In this document: in pieces, positions 31,652 to 42,289 of the stretch
Position numbering within the stretch: position 1 is the stretch's first letter
Layout of the letters: each line of letters begins with the position of its first letter
Origin: Neurospora tetraspora
Taxonomy: Eukaryota > Ascomycota > Sordariomycetes > Sordariales > Sordariaceae
Direction: 5' to 3'
Assembly (NCBI RefSeq): GCF_033439725.1
Contig: NW_026944384.1
Coordinates: 3,906,001 to 3,970,000, forward strand
Length of the DNA stretch: 64,000 bases
Notes under the pieces: model-generated
Database searches by the model: none
The model's input: the letters and a program-made list of their open reading frames with translations, nothing else
Told to the model about the DNA's origin: nothing
Program-made: the position numbers and the translations under genes

Positions 31652-34123
31652 TAGAGCCTCAACTATACCCCGTAGTTGTCTTAATTCAATTGGATTTTTA
31701 CATTTGCACTTGCTGTATATTCGTACACCTTGTATATTTGACTATAAACGTAGTTTGGGAGCTTTCGTCAACTCTAGTAAAATATCGAATATATAGCGCT
31801 TAATACTATAAAAAGTGGAGATATTTAAACCTAAATAGGGAGGTGATACGGTCCGTATTAGCGCGGTACGAAATTTGGCACCCTGGTTAGTACATAGGCT
31901 GTTAAGAACAGCGTATAGCGGTAATCTATTGCTAATCTTGGTCTAGCTTCCTAAAAAAATCGATCTTGGCGGTCAAAAAGCAACAGAAAAGGCGTGTTCC
32001 CGACGGAAGCACATCCAGCCGATCAGGCCCTTATCTTTCTTTACTTCTTCTCGAGTCTTTCAAAAACGGTACCGATTGATCAGTCTGAAAGTTCAGATTC
32101 GTCTATCCCACGAATCGGTGCCTCAGGGCATCGCATCTCACTTAAGCTTATCTTATGAGCTAGCTAACTCATTCACACACCCGACCCATTCTCCTGGATC
32201 AACGGGATTCCGGTGCCTGCCAGCCACATTGCACAAAAAAAGGACCCTTACACATTTCACATGAATGGAACTCGAATGTTTTTTGATGATGACAAGAGTT
32301 TCAAGCTTTTACAGGCAAACACGGGTACCCCCATCTCTAGATGCTTGTGATATGGATCGCAAGGCTCGAGGCGAGCCGAACCCCACGCTCGATAATAACT
32401 ATCTCCGCCCGGTGGAATGGATACATATCAAATCTCAAAATGTGAGACATGGGAAGTACAAGATCACGATATCTTGATGTTCTCCGATACCCACGTTACG
32501 CACGACATGCAACGTTAGTGCACCGGGCGTTGGAATCTGGATCTCCTTGGCGCTCACGACAAACTCCCTTTTCGGACGCATATGTGATATGCCGTTTATC
32601 GACAAAAAAAGCAACGACAAGACGCCCGGATCTCGCGGGATTTTGGTACACCTTTGATTCGATGGTGTGAATCCAGTCATTCTCGCAAGCACTCGGGTGG
32701 CCGGAGACCAGACCCTGGAGGTTGACAGGTAGATGATGCTTTTGGGAAGGGTATCAAACAGAACGGGCAAGTATGCCGACGACAAAGTTCATTATTCGGG
32801 ATCCAGCCAGCGGGTCTGCCCGTCATCCATGTGATTGCTAGAGTGGCTACAAGAGACCTGTCTTACTTCACTTCTGTCATCCCCCACTATGCAGAATTTG
32901 AGCTGGCTGAGATATAGCCTGGCTTTTTTTGCCTGTTTAACACAATAGGTGGGTAGCACAGCGGCCTCTAGACATCCTTTGGTCCTCATCACATCAAGGA
33001 ATGACAAGATAAAGAGATCATGAAGTTTTTGGATCTCGAGAGGTTACCTACTCTACAGTCCTTGACTGAATACCTATCGATCCAGGGAATCTGACATCTC
33101 GCCATCTCTCATGCAAGCTTCATCCTACAACGCCATGTTCCTAGCCAATTCCGTCTTCACGTCTGTACTCACCGGTCTTGACTTCTGATACATGTTATCA
33201 TTCAAGCACTTCTCACCGAGTCGTCGACGTCCATAGTAGATGTAATGTGTAGTATACATTACCGCACGACATATCATCCTCCAGACACATACACAACCAA
33301 AGAAACAGTTGACCCCTACCATTTTCTCCCCCCATCCACTCCAATCAACCCTCTTGATATCACGATACATACATATCCAAACAGCCAGGCCCATCCCTTC
33401 TTTCCTTCTTCCTTCATGTTCTCAGAAAAACACCAGAGAGGCAGGCCATCCAATCGGAACCTATCCTTTAGTCAACAAGGTTACGTTATCATATGATATT
33501 GTATGTTGGTTGTGGGAGGCCGCCAGCAGACCAGATACAATTATTAGACAGGTTATGTATAGGATTGCATGATACCCATAGAGGTAAGGTGGCTTGCTTT
33601 GGATCTCACTTGCCGGTACTCTACGCCGATGCATTCGGGATTTATTTCTCGATACAGGTAGATTGCTGGACATGGGTACATGTAGGAAGTACGTAGGGGA
33701 AGGTGATCACCAGGGACCAGGCACATGGCTTGTTCCCTTTTTCACTTCTGGCATGTTGCCTCGCCTTACCTGTACATTGCCTATTCTTTGCTTCTGAACC
33801 ATAGTACTCGGTTCTACCGTTTCTTGTGATGGATTCAAAGCATTGTACGAGGACGACTATAACCGGAGGCAGAATCGGGTGAAAGAAAAGCAACAAGAAT
33901 GACTTCCGGTATGAACAATCAATGTCATCAACGCAAGCTACTCCCGCGGTCGTCCACACAATGCCAGATCTTGCTGGATCAACACGACATACTTCTAGGG
34001 AACTAGGTAGGTAGGCTCTGTAGCCTCCTCTACATTTTATCACGGTGGCAACCCTCAACTGCAATCGTCCTATTTCCGGCTAGGTACTCACCGATCCCTC
34101 CACAAGTGTTATCACCTTGGACT

Positions 34124-34155
34124 ATTTGGCAATTTGGCAATTTGGCAATTTGGCA
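34124..34155. repeat. Four tandem ATTTGGCA units
   Basis: Four perfect consecutive copies of an 8-bp unit in intergenic DNA. No larger context such as an ORF or inverted repeat explains it. Confidence 0.85.
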
Positions 34156-37100
34156 GACAGTGACAGACAAAGGCGTGTTGTACACTTGATCACGGTCGAA
34201 ACGACCTTCAACTGCACGGACAGACAACATTACATATCGTAGTGTCTCAGTGTCAACTTTAACACGGGAGGGTTTTCATGATCAAGTTGTGGCTACATAC
34301 CCCTGCTGGACTGAACAAGGACCCTGGGCGGAATGATGTCGTTACGCAACCTTTAGGTAAAGCTTTCCTTTTTCTTGGGGGCTCTGGAGGAGAGTTGGGG
34401 GTTAGCGGCAGCCAAGAAGCCAAGAAGCCAAGAAGAAGCCGATGAAAATCCCTGCTTTTTTTAACCCCTGGTGTGGTTTTGGTTTTGCATGTGGAAGTTT
34501 GCAGGTTTGGAAGTATGGAAGTCTGGAAGCATGAAGGAATTTGTTTGGAAGTGGAAGACGAAAGGTTTGAGACGGGATGGTGTTTATGCATAGGCTGTGG
34601 TGTACGTACTGTACGGGCAGTAGACATCGCATGAAGTTTCACACTTCGTTTCTTCCGTGCTCGCTTCGTCACTATGTCCAGGAGCTCCATCATCATCATC
34701 ATTATCCTTGTGAGTCTTTTTTTCTTCACGAAAAATATTGTCCGCCGAACCTGCGCCGAACGGAGGTTGGAATCAGCGCGGATCTCTTTTTGAAAATAGC
34801 CTCTGCTTGAAGTCTTCCCCCCACGGTGACATCGGAATGTCGAGAAATTTAATTTGCAAAAGGGAAAATCGGACAGTGCAACACTATTAGTCGCTATTAC
34901 CTAATAGGGTGTTAGTTCTAGCAACCATAATGTCATTTTCCGACACTAGTTTTGTATCCCTCCCGTCCTGCTGTATCATGACGGGAGTTCTCAATATTTC
35001 AAGGGTCGTAAAAGAAAAGGTGTGAGTGGCACAATTGACGGTAGGCGAGAGATGGATGGGTGTTAGGGTATGATCTTTTTTGGGATGCTGAGTTCGACAT
35101 TCCAAGGGCGAGTGACTTTGGGGTGGGCCAGGTTAATGTGGGTCGGTGGGGATGTACTGGAAAGTTGAGTTGAAAAGACAGCACCCCCATCATTTCTTTT
35201 CTCATTCCAGCGCTCAACTTCCCTGAATCTGGGCCTTTTGATTGGTTGATGATTAGCGCCTTGGCGAGGTACAAAGACGGAGCATTCCGACGACATTTCA
35301 GCCACACCACACTCCACTCGCCAACCGGACTGTCTTGGCTGCTTCTGATAAGCTCAAAAGGGTAAAGCGTCCCCAGTTGTGGAGTAAATGAAGCCACAGC
35401 CAGAATGTTGAAGCTGGAATGCCGGCTCAGCATCCTGAAAAAGATCAGGCCCTTAGTGGCGATATCTTGGCTGTGCTGAATTACCAAGGGCTTGGTATGG
35501 CGTCTGAGCGGTGTTGCCGGTGAGATGTTTTGGGTGGTGGATGGTGTAATGCTGAATGCTAGGTAGGCCAGTTGCCCAGATAGAGAAAGGATTTTGTAGA
35601 ATAGGCAGTCAATATTCTACCTCTGTCCTTCCGGTTTGCATTCATCAACCAAACCGGAATGTCCATATCCGTGGCAATATCAGAAAGATTCCTCTTTGTA
35701 TTACACAGGAACCAGGACCAGCAACCGCGCATCCAAGTTCAGACATCTTTTATGCCGAGTGAAATGCAATGGATACGACGGAATAGACGGGAAGAAGACT
35801 GACAGGGACGGGGTGCAAGTGCAACGGTGGGGGGTGATGAATGTGTAATCGCTTTGGGAAGTCCCGTCTTCCAGAAACGCCTATTCTGGGCATCCATGCA
35901 AATGAAAAAGCGCCCAGATACACTGCAGCGGAAACGAAGGCGATCTCGTCCGTGTCGGTCGTGAGAGGTTTATCAAAGTGTGTGGTTGTGTGGTGTTGCA
36001 GGCTTTGGCTTTCCATATTTCATGTTGTTCCTCACACACACGAGCTCCGAGATAAGAGATTCATTGGTCGGTTCCTGCGCTGGCCACCCCAATGGCCCAG
36101 GCAAAGCCTTGTCAAGCAGTCAAGACAGTTGATCGATGTGCTTGCGCAGCATCACAACCCGCCGCATCAGCACGTTATTCGCTCGCAAGTCTGACATGAA
36201 GGGGGCGGCCGGCCGGCCTGTTAGTCCTGCGAGTGTCCTTGTCCTTGGTTTTATTAGCCGAGCTACAGGCCAGGTATATCCTCCCATCTTTGCCATGTGC
36301 GGCCATGTTGGGCGGTCAAGGCTCTCTGACACCATTCAGACCCGCTATCGCGATACTCGCCTGGTGCGACTCACAAGGTTGAGATGCCCAATAGGTCTGG
36401 GGCTTGATAACGTGGTGTACCGTCCGTCTCGTGCGGCAGTCCAACCGAAGGGAAAGAGATGTACGACGCCGTCAACGACCCCTTGACGAAATCCCGAATC
36501 AACGACGATGGCAATGCCGTGCGACAGACGGTAAAGGTGTCAGAGCGTATCTTGTCTCGAGGTCGTCGATCTTTTTTGGGGATGGGACACAGCTATCGGT
36601 ATCTGGGAGGCCGCGGGTGATAGCTCTCTATAGATATCTGAATTGCTGTGCCGCAGACGCGCCGGCACATCGACTGTCACTGTCCTGCAAGATTGGTACC
36701 TTTTTTTTTCCAGCCAGCCCAGTGGTGTCTGTCCTTGAGGCATGAGATGGTCCAGAAAAGGACGGGAGGGATGCCGTGAAATGTTTCCAGTAATAAGGTC
36801 AGTGAGATGGAACAAAAAACAAAGACAGATAGACTGTCGAATGGGAGAGATTCCAGCATCCGGCAGAGTCTAAAAAGCCCCTGGAAACTCGACGATGGTG
36901 AGCGAGAGGTTGTTCACGGTCTGGCCGCCCGCCCGCCGGAAATGCGCTTATCTTGACCCCCACAGTCTTGTTCCTCGTCATCCATGTGGCTTTGCTTTGT
37001 GCGTGTCGTCTCGCCCGTCGAGTGTCACTCTTCTGATAAAGTCGCAGCACGAGGGCCTGTGGTTGGCCAGACGCTGGTAGGCCCCCAACAGCGCACAGAT

Positions 37101-38441
37101 CAGGTCCGCCGAGTGACCTTGATGGACCTTTGGGACCTTGACGGCTTCGCGGGTGCCATCCTTGCTGGAGCCCCGGTCGTTAGAGTCGTCCACCCGCAAA
37201 ACCCCCGCTTCCTTCCCTGTCGAGTCCACTTCCTCCCACAGGTTCATCCACATCCTTCCTCCCACTCTTGGACCCACATCGGTCACAACTCACAACGGGC
37301 TCTTTCTCTTTGGAACCTGACTCCAGTGTTTCAATGCCTGCGCACCTGCCCTTCCGGAGAGGTAATGGATTGCAACCCTCGTCCGGGTGCCCGTCTTCAG
37401 TCGACAGCGACATCTCTCGACGTCCCGAGGGGGGCAATGCCAGGAACGGCAATGCTCTGACAAGGACCGCAGATGCAGATTGTACCTTGGCCAAGTACCT
37501 GTCCATGTCGTCGTGGTGATGTGGTGGTGGTCATCGGTGGCTGTTGTCTCTTCCATTTTCCCCCAGGGGCGAAACTGTGTCCAAGGTCACCGACGGATAT
37601 CAAGTCCCGAACATCATCGCCATCATAGCTTTACCCCCAAAGCCCCCCGAGGCCCCGTCCCACCTTCCCGCAAGCAGGACTCTACGCTAGAGAATGCACT
37701 CCATCGGGAAGAAGGCCGCGGTATTTGGATTGAGTCTACATCTACCGAGGCTTTATGTAGAGCACTCAGACGCCGTTGAGGTTTCCAGACTCTAACCGTC
37801 CAGACTTTGATTTTGGTATTCAAAAGCTAGAACAAGACTTTCCACGCCGTGGCTGGAGCTGCTGCATTATTGGTACCTCGCTAATGCCGGTAACCCGTCT
37901 CACGCCTATCAAGACCCTGGTCCCGCTGTCGCAATCTATCTCCCTCATTCAATCCCTCCTTCCACTCATCTCAATTGAGGTTTCTCCCATCCCGTCTTTC
38001 TACAACACCTCAACCAGTGAACAGGACCACGAGCCCTTTGTCCTGGGCAAACCATACCGGGAATCCAAATCCAATCATCCCGCCATCGACTCAGGCTTCT
38101 TTCTGCCATCGGCCATCATATCTGGGTCTACAGGTTATCCCCACCACCACGCAAGCGCTGATCTCCTCGATCCAACTTGTTGGCCGTTTTGCCCGTCGGT
38201 CCCTGCGTATACCTCACGCCCACGTACGTACATACCATCAGATTCACACCGGCGTGACCTTCACTTATCGGAACGAAAAGCAAACGTCCAGCATCCCAGC
38301 ATCCCATCGCAACACCCGGGGCGGGCCCCTCGCCAAGTAGCAACCTCGCTGGGCATATCAAGATCCACGATACCTGCTGCACCCTTCCTGCCTATCATAC
38401 CTCTCCCTCTCACGACATCCAGGTCCACCGCCAGATTAGAC

Positions 38442-38481
38442 TTGTGCCAGATTGTACCAGATTGTGTCAGATTGTGCCAGA
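38442..38481. repeat. Four tandem 10-bp units TTGTRYCAGA
   Basis: Units at 38442, 38452, 38462 and 38472; the two middle units each differ by one transition. They lie about 630 bp upstream of the start codon of the 39.1 kb gene, within its probable leader or promoter. Confidence 0.8.
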
Positions 38482-39107
38482 ACTCCATCGACAAGAGGGA
38501 CCAGCCAGCCAGCCCCCACCGCTTCACAAGTCACCCTTTCGCCTGTTCCTGGATCCTCATCTCCCCCTGGCTGCCTTGTTTTGACCCCTTCGGGCACACC
38601 CCGGCCATTTCGACTTGTCGACCGATCCACAGACGCCCTACCCAGCGATCTTGTCCCCGGCCGGTGATATACATACCCCCCGTACGGAGCCGCTCAAAAG
38701 CCCAACGGCATCCACCCACACTGGACCTCCCGTCCCCCCGCGGTTTCCACTTGTTTCGCTAAAATACCGAGGAACCCTGATTATTTTACCATCCAGTTGG
38801 ACCCGTGAATGTCCAACCTCTTTCTTGCCTAGCTACCATTCCATGGACCTCCGACGCTTCTCGCATCAGCATCTCCTTGCCATGTGTGAGCCTCGATAGT
38901 GACCATCAAGAACAGTACCTTACCTACCCATCTACCTTACCTTACTTGCTGACGTGAGCCGGCACCACCACCCTTTGGCGTCATTCATACACCACGTCAC
39001 GCGATCCTTCCACCATTATCATTCATCCTAGCCCTGTGAAGGAAGGGCATTGTTGTTGGAGTTAAGAGGTCGACGGGACGACAGTCGTTCCGGGGAAGTC
39101 TACGGGC

Positions 39108-40709
39108 ATGTCAGCCAAGTCGTCCCCATCGCCGTTCCAGGCGCCGGCCAACAACCAAGTGGACGAAACCACGATGCCCAAGGGCCATTGTCGATACATC
39201 CTATGCGTACCAGAGATCAAGGGCCACCGATGTGCCTGTGTCGGCTTCTCTCACAACAAAGGCATTCCGGGTGCGACCTGCGAGTGTGGTCATCTGGCCT
39301 GTTACCATCAGAAGGAGCCAGACTCGGCATCTGGCGACCAAATCGAACTGCTAAGGAGGCGTATCCAGCTGCTTGAGGAGCAGCTCGCTGGAGGTATTGG
39401 CAGCAGGTTGTCTGACGTGGAGCACGACCTGGAGAAGACCAGAGGTATCGTCAGCAGATTGACGGACGTGGAGGAGACTTTGGAGAAGAGCAGAGAAGAA
39501 TTCAGTGAACAGATCAAGGGGGCATACCGGAATATGAGCATCAGTTGGCGGTCGATCGAGCAAATAGAGCGCAAGACTCAACACCAGGACGAGCAACTGC
39601 GCCAAGTGTGCGAGAGGTTGGGGGCCCATGATGCGCAGCTTGACAGGTTGCATGCAGGGCAGTTGGAACTCAGGGACGCCGATATCAGCCTCGAGGAGCG
39701 GATCGAAAATATCGCCGAGACGATGGAGGAGCTGGAGGACGCGCAGGACGCACAGGACGACCATCTGGCCAGACTCAACGGGCGTCACCCTCGAAGAAGG
39801 TCAACATCCGATACATCTCGCCCAAACTTCCCTTCAGGCCCTTTAGGCCCTTTAGGCGGTGGCGCGAATCCCTTCGACAGTCACGGCCACTCCCATGTAG
39901 CGCAACCACCCGTGCAAAGAGGACATGGCGAAGGATCCGGGCTCGACGGGACTCTGATCTCCCACCCTACGAAAACGCCGCCGCTCTCTGCCCGGTCGAC
40001 GGGTGCCTGGACCGTTCACATCTCGCTGCTTCCCCATGCCCGTGTGCCCATGCCGTTCGAGAGGAATACCAACGCGTACCAGCGATGCCTATCACGAGGT
40101 CTCCACCAGATGGTGGCCGTCCATGGGCGGGACGCTGCGTCATTCATCAAGGCCGTCGAGAAGGCGTTCGGCATGTTCCTGAAAGGTCGTCCGTGGATGC
40201 CCCTCCAAGCCAAACTCTGCGACGCCGAGCCACTCCAGGGCCTTCCGATGTTGCGCCAGCTTGAAGCTTCCCTGGTTGACTCCAGCTACGACCACGACTT
40301 CCTCCGCCAGAACTGTGCCGTTTGCGACTCGAGTGGCATGATGGACTCGTTATACATTGCAATGCGGCATGACACCATTTCATGGCACACGCTGAGGCAT
40401 GCTCCTGTATTCATGGAAGATCTCGAAGCTGCGTGGGCATACGACCCGATGCTCGACACGGATCCTTTTGACGGCGATATGGCCGTTGACGACAGGGAGC
40501 GGCCAGCGGCCGGCGAGATCACCACGGTATTGCCTTCTCTGGCGCCGTCGTCCTCCCTTAAAAGGTCTCGTGCAGAGATGTCTCGCTCCAATAGCTTTGG
40601 GGCAGCCGCTCCTCCAGTTGACGGCGAAGCGACCCGGGCAAAGCGGACTTGCCCAGCACCACCTTCCAGCTCCATCTTGGAGCTGCGAAGGCACGTTGAG
40701 ACGGCATGA
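39108..40709 (+). CDS. Uncharacterised Cys-rich, coiled-coil protein
   Basis: One intronless frame of 533 residues. Residues 28-67 form a compact Cys/His cluster (C28, C33, C42, C44, H49, C58, C60, H62, C65, H67; includes CACVGFSHNKGIPGATCECG) that could bind zinc and looks conserved. Residues about 75-235 are heptad-rich coiled coil (LLRRRIQLLEEQL, repeated SRLSDVEHDLEKT / SRLTDVEETLEKS). A disordered Pro/Gly/His linker follows. A folded C-terminal region (about 310-450, WTVHISLLPHARVPMPFE to WHTLRHAPVFMEDLEAAW) precedes a Ser/Arg tail with KRSRAE and RAKRTCP, possible nuclear signals. I do not recognise a named family. A nuclear regulatory or scaffold role is a guess from architecture. The very long pyrimidine-rich upstream region suggests a regulated gene. 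Confidence 0.82.
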   Translation: MSAKSSPSPFQAPANNQVDETTMPKGHCRYILCVPEIKGHRCACVGFSHNKGIPGATCECGHLACYHQKEPDSASGDQIELLRRRIQLLEEQLAGGIGSRLSDVEHDLEKTRGIVSRLTDVEETLEKSREEFSEQIKGAYRNMSISWRSIEQIERKTQHQDEQLRQVCERLGAHDAQLDRLHAGQLELRDADISLEERIENIAETMEELEDAQDAQDDHLARLNGRHPRRRSTSDTSRPNFPSGPLGPLGGGANPFDSHGHSHVAQPPVQRGHGEGSGLDGTLISHPTKTPPLSARSTGAWTVHISLLPHARVPMPFERNTNAYQRCLSRGLHQMVAVHGRDAASFIKAVEKAFGMFLKGRPWMPLQAKLCDAEPLQGLPMLRQLEASLVDSSYDHDFLRQNCAVCDSSGMMDSLYIAMRHDTISWHTLRHAPVFMEDLEAAWAYDPMLDTDPFDGDMAVDDRERPAAGEITTVLPSLAPSSSLKRSRAEMSRSNSFGAAAPPVDGEATRAKRTCPAPPSSSILELRRHVETA

Positions 40710-42289
40710 CTGGAAGAGGATGTACGCTTTGCAACTGAGCTGGATGAATGACCGGCGCTTGGATCAGGGCGGTAGAATAATCTTATAGACTTTTCAACTT
40801 TATGTGCCCAGACGAATATGTAAGGAAGGAAGGAGGGCATGTATCAACATTTTTTCAACAACAGGCGTTTGACAGAGACGGGGAGGGGGCGTATTCTCAT
40901 ATATTTGGCGGGCTTTTTTCGGGTCGAGAAAGGGGTATCTGGTAACAGGATTCACACGGTCACTTGTCCAGCATTCATCCTATAGGTGTTGTGTGTGTGT
41001 CGGTGTTTTAACTGCATTTTGTTGGACTGCTTATCCCCTTGGGACTCCGAGTTCGAAGCCAAATAACTTTAGGGATCTAGCACAGATATTTTGGGACGAT
41101 TTAGCTGGAAGGAGGCAGGTGCGTGATGATGATGGTGATGATGATGGCAGAATGAGGAGTGTATCAATGGAACTTGGAAGTTGTATCGAAAGAAATCAAA
41201 AAGTTTCTCCCCTCTCAGGAGTGCAAACGAATTGCATAACTTTAGTGACACTGCTGCCAAAGAAGGGTGAGAAATGTGTGATATTAGAACCATCACTTCC
41301 ATAAGCATGAGTGAATACCCGAGAAAACAGTCATGGCTGACAGAGTCTGGGAGGGAACCGAGTAAAAACCAAACAGAAATTCGGCAGTATTTCAAGAGGA
41401 AAAGGGCGGTCAAGGCTTTGTCTCACAGTCAACATGGTTTGTTCAACACACAAACGTTCGAACTGTAAAGTTCTTGGAAGTTCTTCCAACCTCACTCAGC
41501 TGAGGCTCCCTTGGCGAACAAGCCCCAATTCGGGACTTGGGGACCGAGAGTGTCTGTCATGCCTCCTCGAAGTACGTATCGGGGTATTCATCCTGTGGTC
41601 CTTTGGGCTAGATGCCCGGTGTTTGTGTACCTTAAACTAGTGGCAAGTAATTGTAGCATCTTGGCATAGGTAAAGACTTTGGTCAGCTGCATCTCGTCCT
41701 TGTGTTTCCAGACGGAGCAGTTGGGTTTGGTGGCTGTACCGAATCGGATGAGAATAAGTGAAGTTTAGTTGCCGCCAATGTTTCCGTCCGAAGCTCACCG
41801 AAGTGCTAAGTGCCAAACCTCAAGTGGTCAAGGCACACTGCTCCACTTTCTGCCCTACGGCAAGCCGTTGGGGTTTGGGGTTGGATGGAACTTCTTATCG
41901 ATAGGGGGTGGGTCGGGTCCCGCAGCACCCTAGCAGACAAGCGGACTCAGACGTGCCAGCCGTGCCTGGCTGGGCTTCTCGATCCAATTCATCCACCGAC
42001 GACAAAGCCAAGTCACAACTTGAACCCTTTCCACTTCCCAGAATCGCGACGACAGATCATACGCACCCATCGGCTGTACGATTCACCCGCAACGACGGCG
42101 ATTTAGTCTTAACCACGAGTAGTATTTATTACGCGGACCTTCTGCCACCCCCCGATCTTCAACTGTTTTCCTTTCAATCAGCAAACCGGCAGCAATCGCA
42201 AACCTCCAGTTGCCGCTGTCTGCGCCCAGACGCGAATACAGCCTTCTACCATCGCCATTGGTATCACATAACCCACTCAGTCTGCAGTC
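40710..42289. other. Intergenic between the Cys-rich gene and the NCBP3-like gene
   Basis: About 1.6 kb in tandem orientation holding the 3' UTR of the first gene and the promoter of the second. A GATGATGATGGTGATGATGATGG run sits at 41125-41150. No supported gene. Confidence 0.5.

Larger units (their letters stand above)
21091..31898. mobile_element. RIP-mutated PIF/Harbinger-type DNA transposon, split by an LTR element
   Basis: The AT-rich island contains two relic ORFs of the PIF/Harbinger pattern: a Myb/SANT-like ORF on + (about 21581-22740) and a DDE transposase on -. The transposase is in two pieces on either side of the chromovirus (22990-23809 and 31273-31651). Removing the 7463-bp LTR element and one 5-bp target copy leaves about 3.3 kb, a normal size for an autonomous Harbinger. 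The outer ends are tentative. GGGTGCC at 21092-21098 faces GGCACCC at about 31878-31884, and an 11-bp direct repeat CCGTATTAGCG occurs at 21098-21108 and 31853-31863. No clean 3-bp target duplication is visible. Stops fall mostly where CAA/CAG/TGG would become TAA/TAG, which is typical of RIP. Confidence 0.7.
31899..39107. other. Gene-poor stretch and probable long leader of the 39.1 kb gene
   Basis: About 7.2 kb of normal composition. No open frame shows a domain. Items seen: a tandem array of four 8-bp units (ATTTGGCA) at 34124-34155, a GCCAAGAA triplication near 34413-34437, and four 10-bp units of TTGTGCCAGA type at 38442-38481. From about 37.6 kb the plus strand becomes strongly pyrimidine-rich (CCATC, CCTCC, TCCC runs), as in long fungal 5' leaders. 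An open frame at 37776-38762 is Pro/Ser/His/Arg-rich with no structure and is regarded as leader, not gene. Confidence 0.5.

Noticed and set aside
32435-32785. 116-codon minus-strand open frame
   Set aside because: The peptide has a somewhat protein-like C-terminal half, but there are no neighbouring exons, family match or splice support.
34124-34155. CRISPR-like repeat
   Set aside because: The four 8-bp units are directly abutting with no spacers, and the organism is a fungus.
37776-38762. 328-codon open frame on the plus strand
   Set aside because: Composition is Pro/Ser/His/Arg/Ile from a pyrimidine-rich strand, with no domain or conserved block, and it lies in the probable leader of the 39.1 kb gene.
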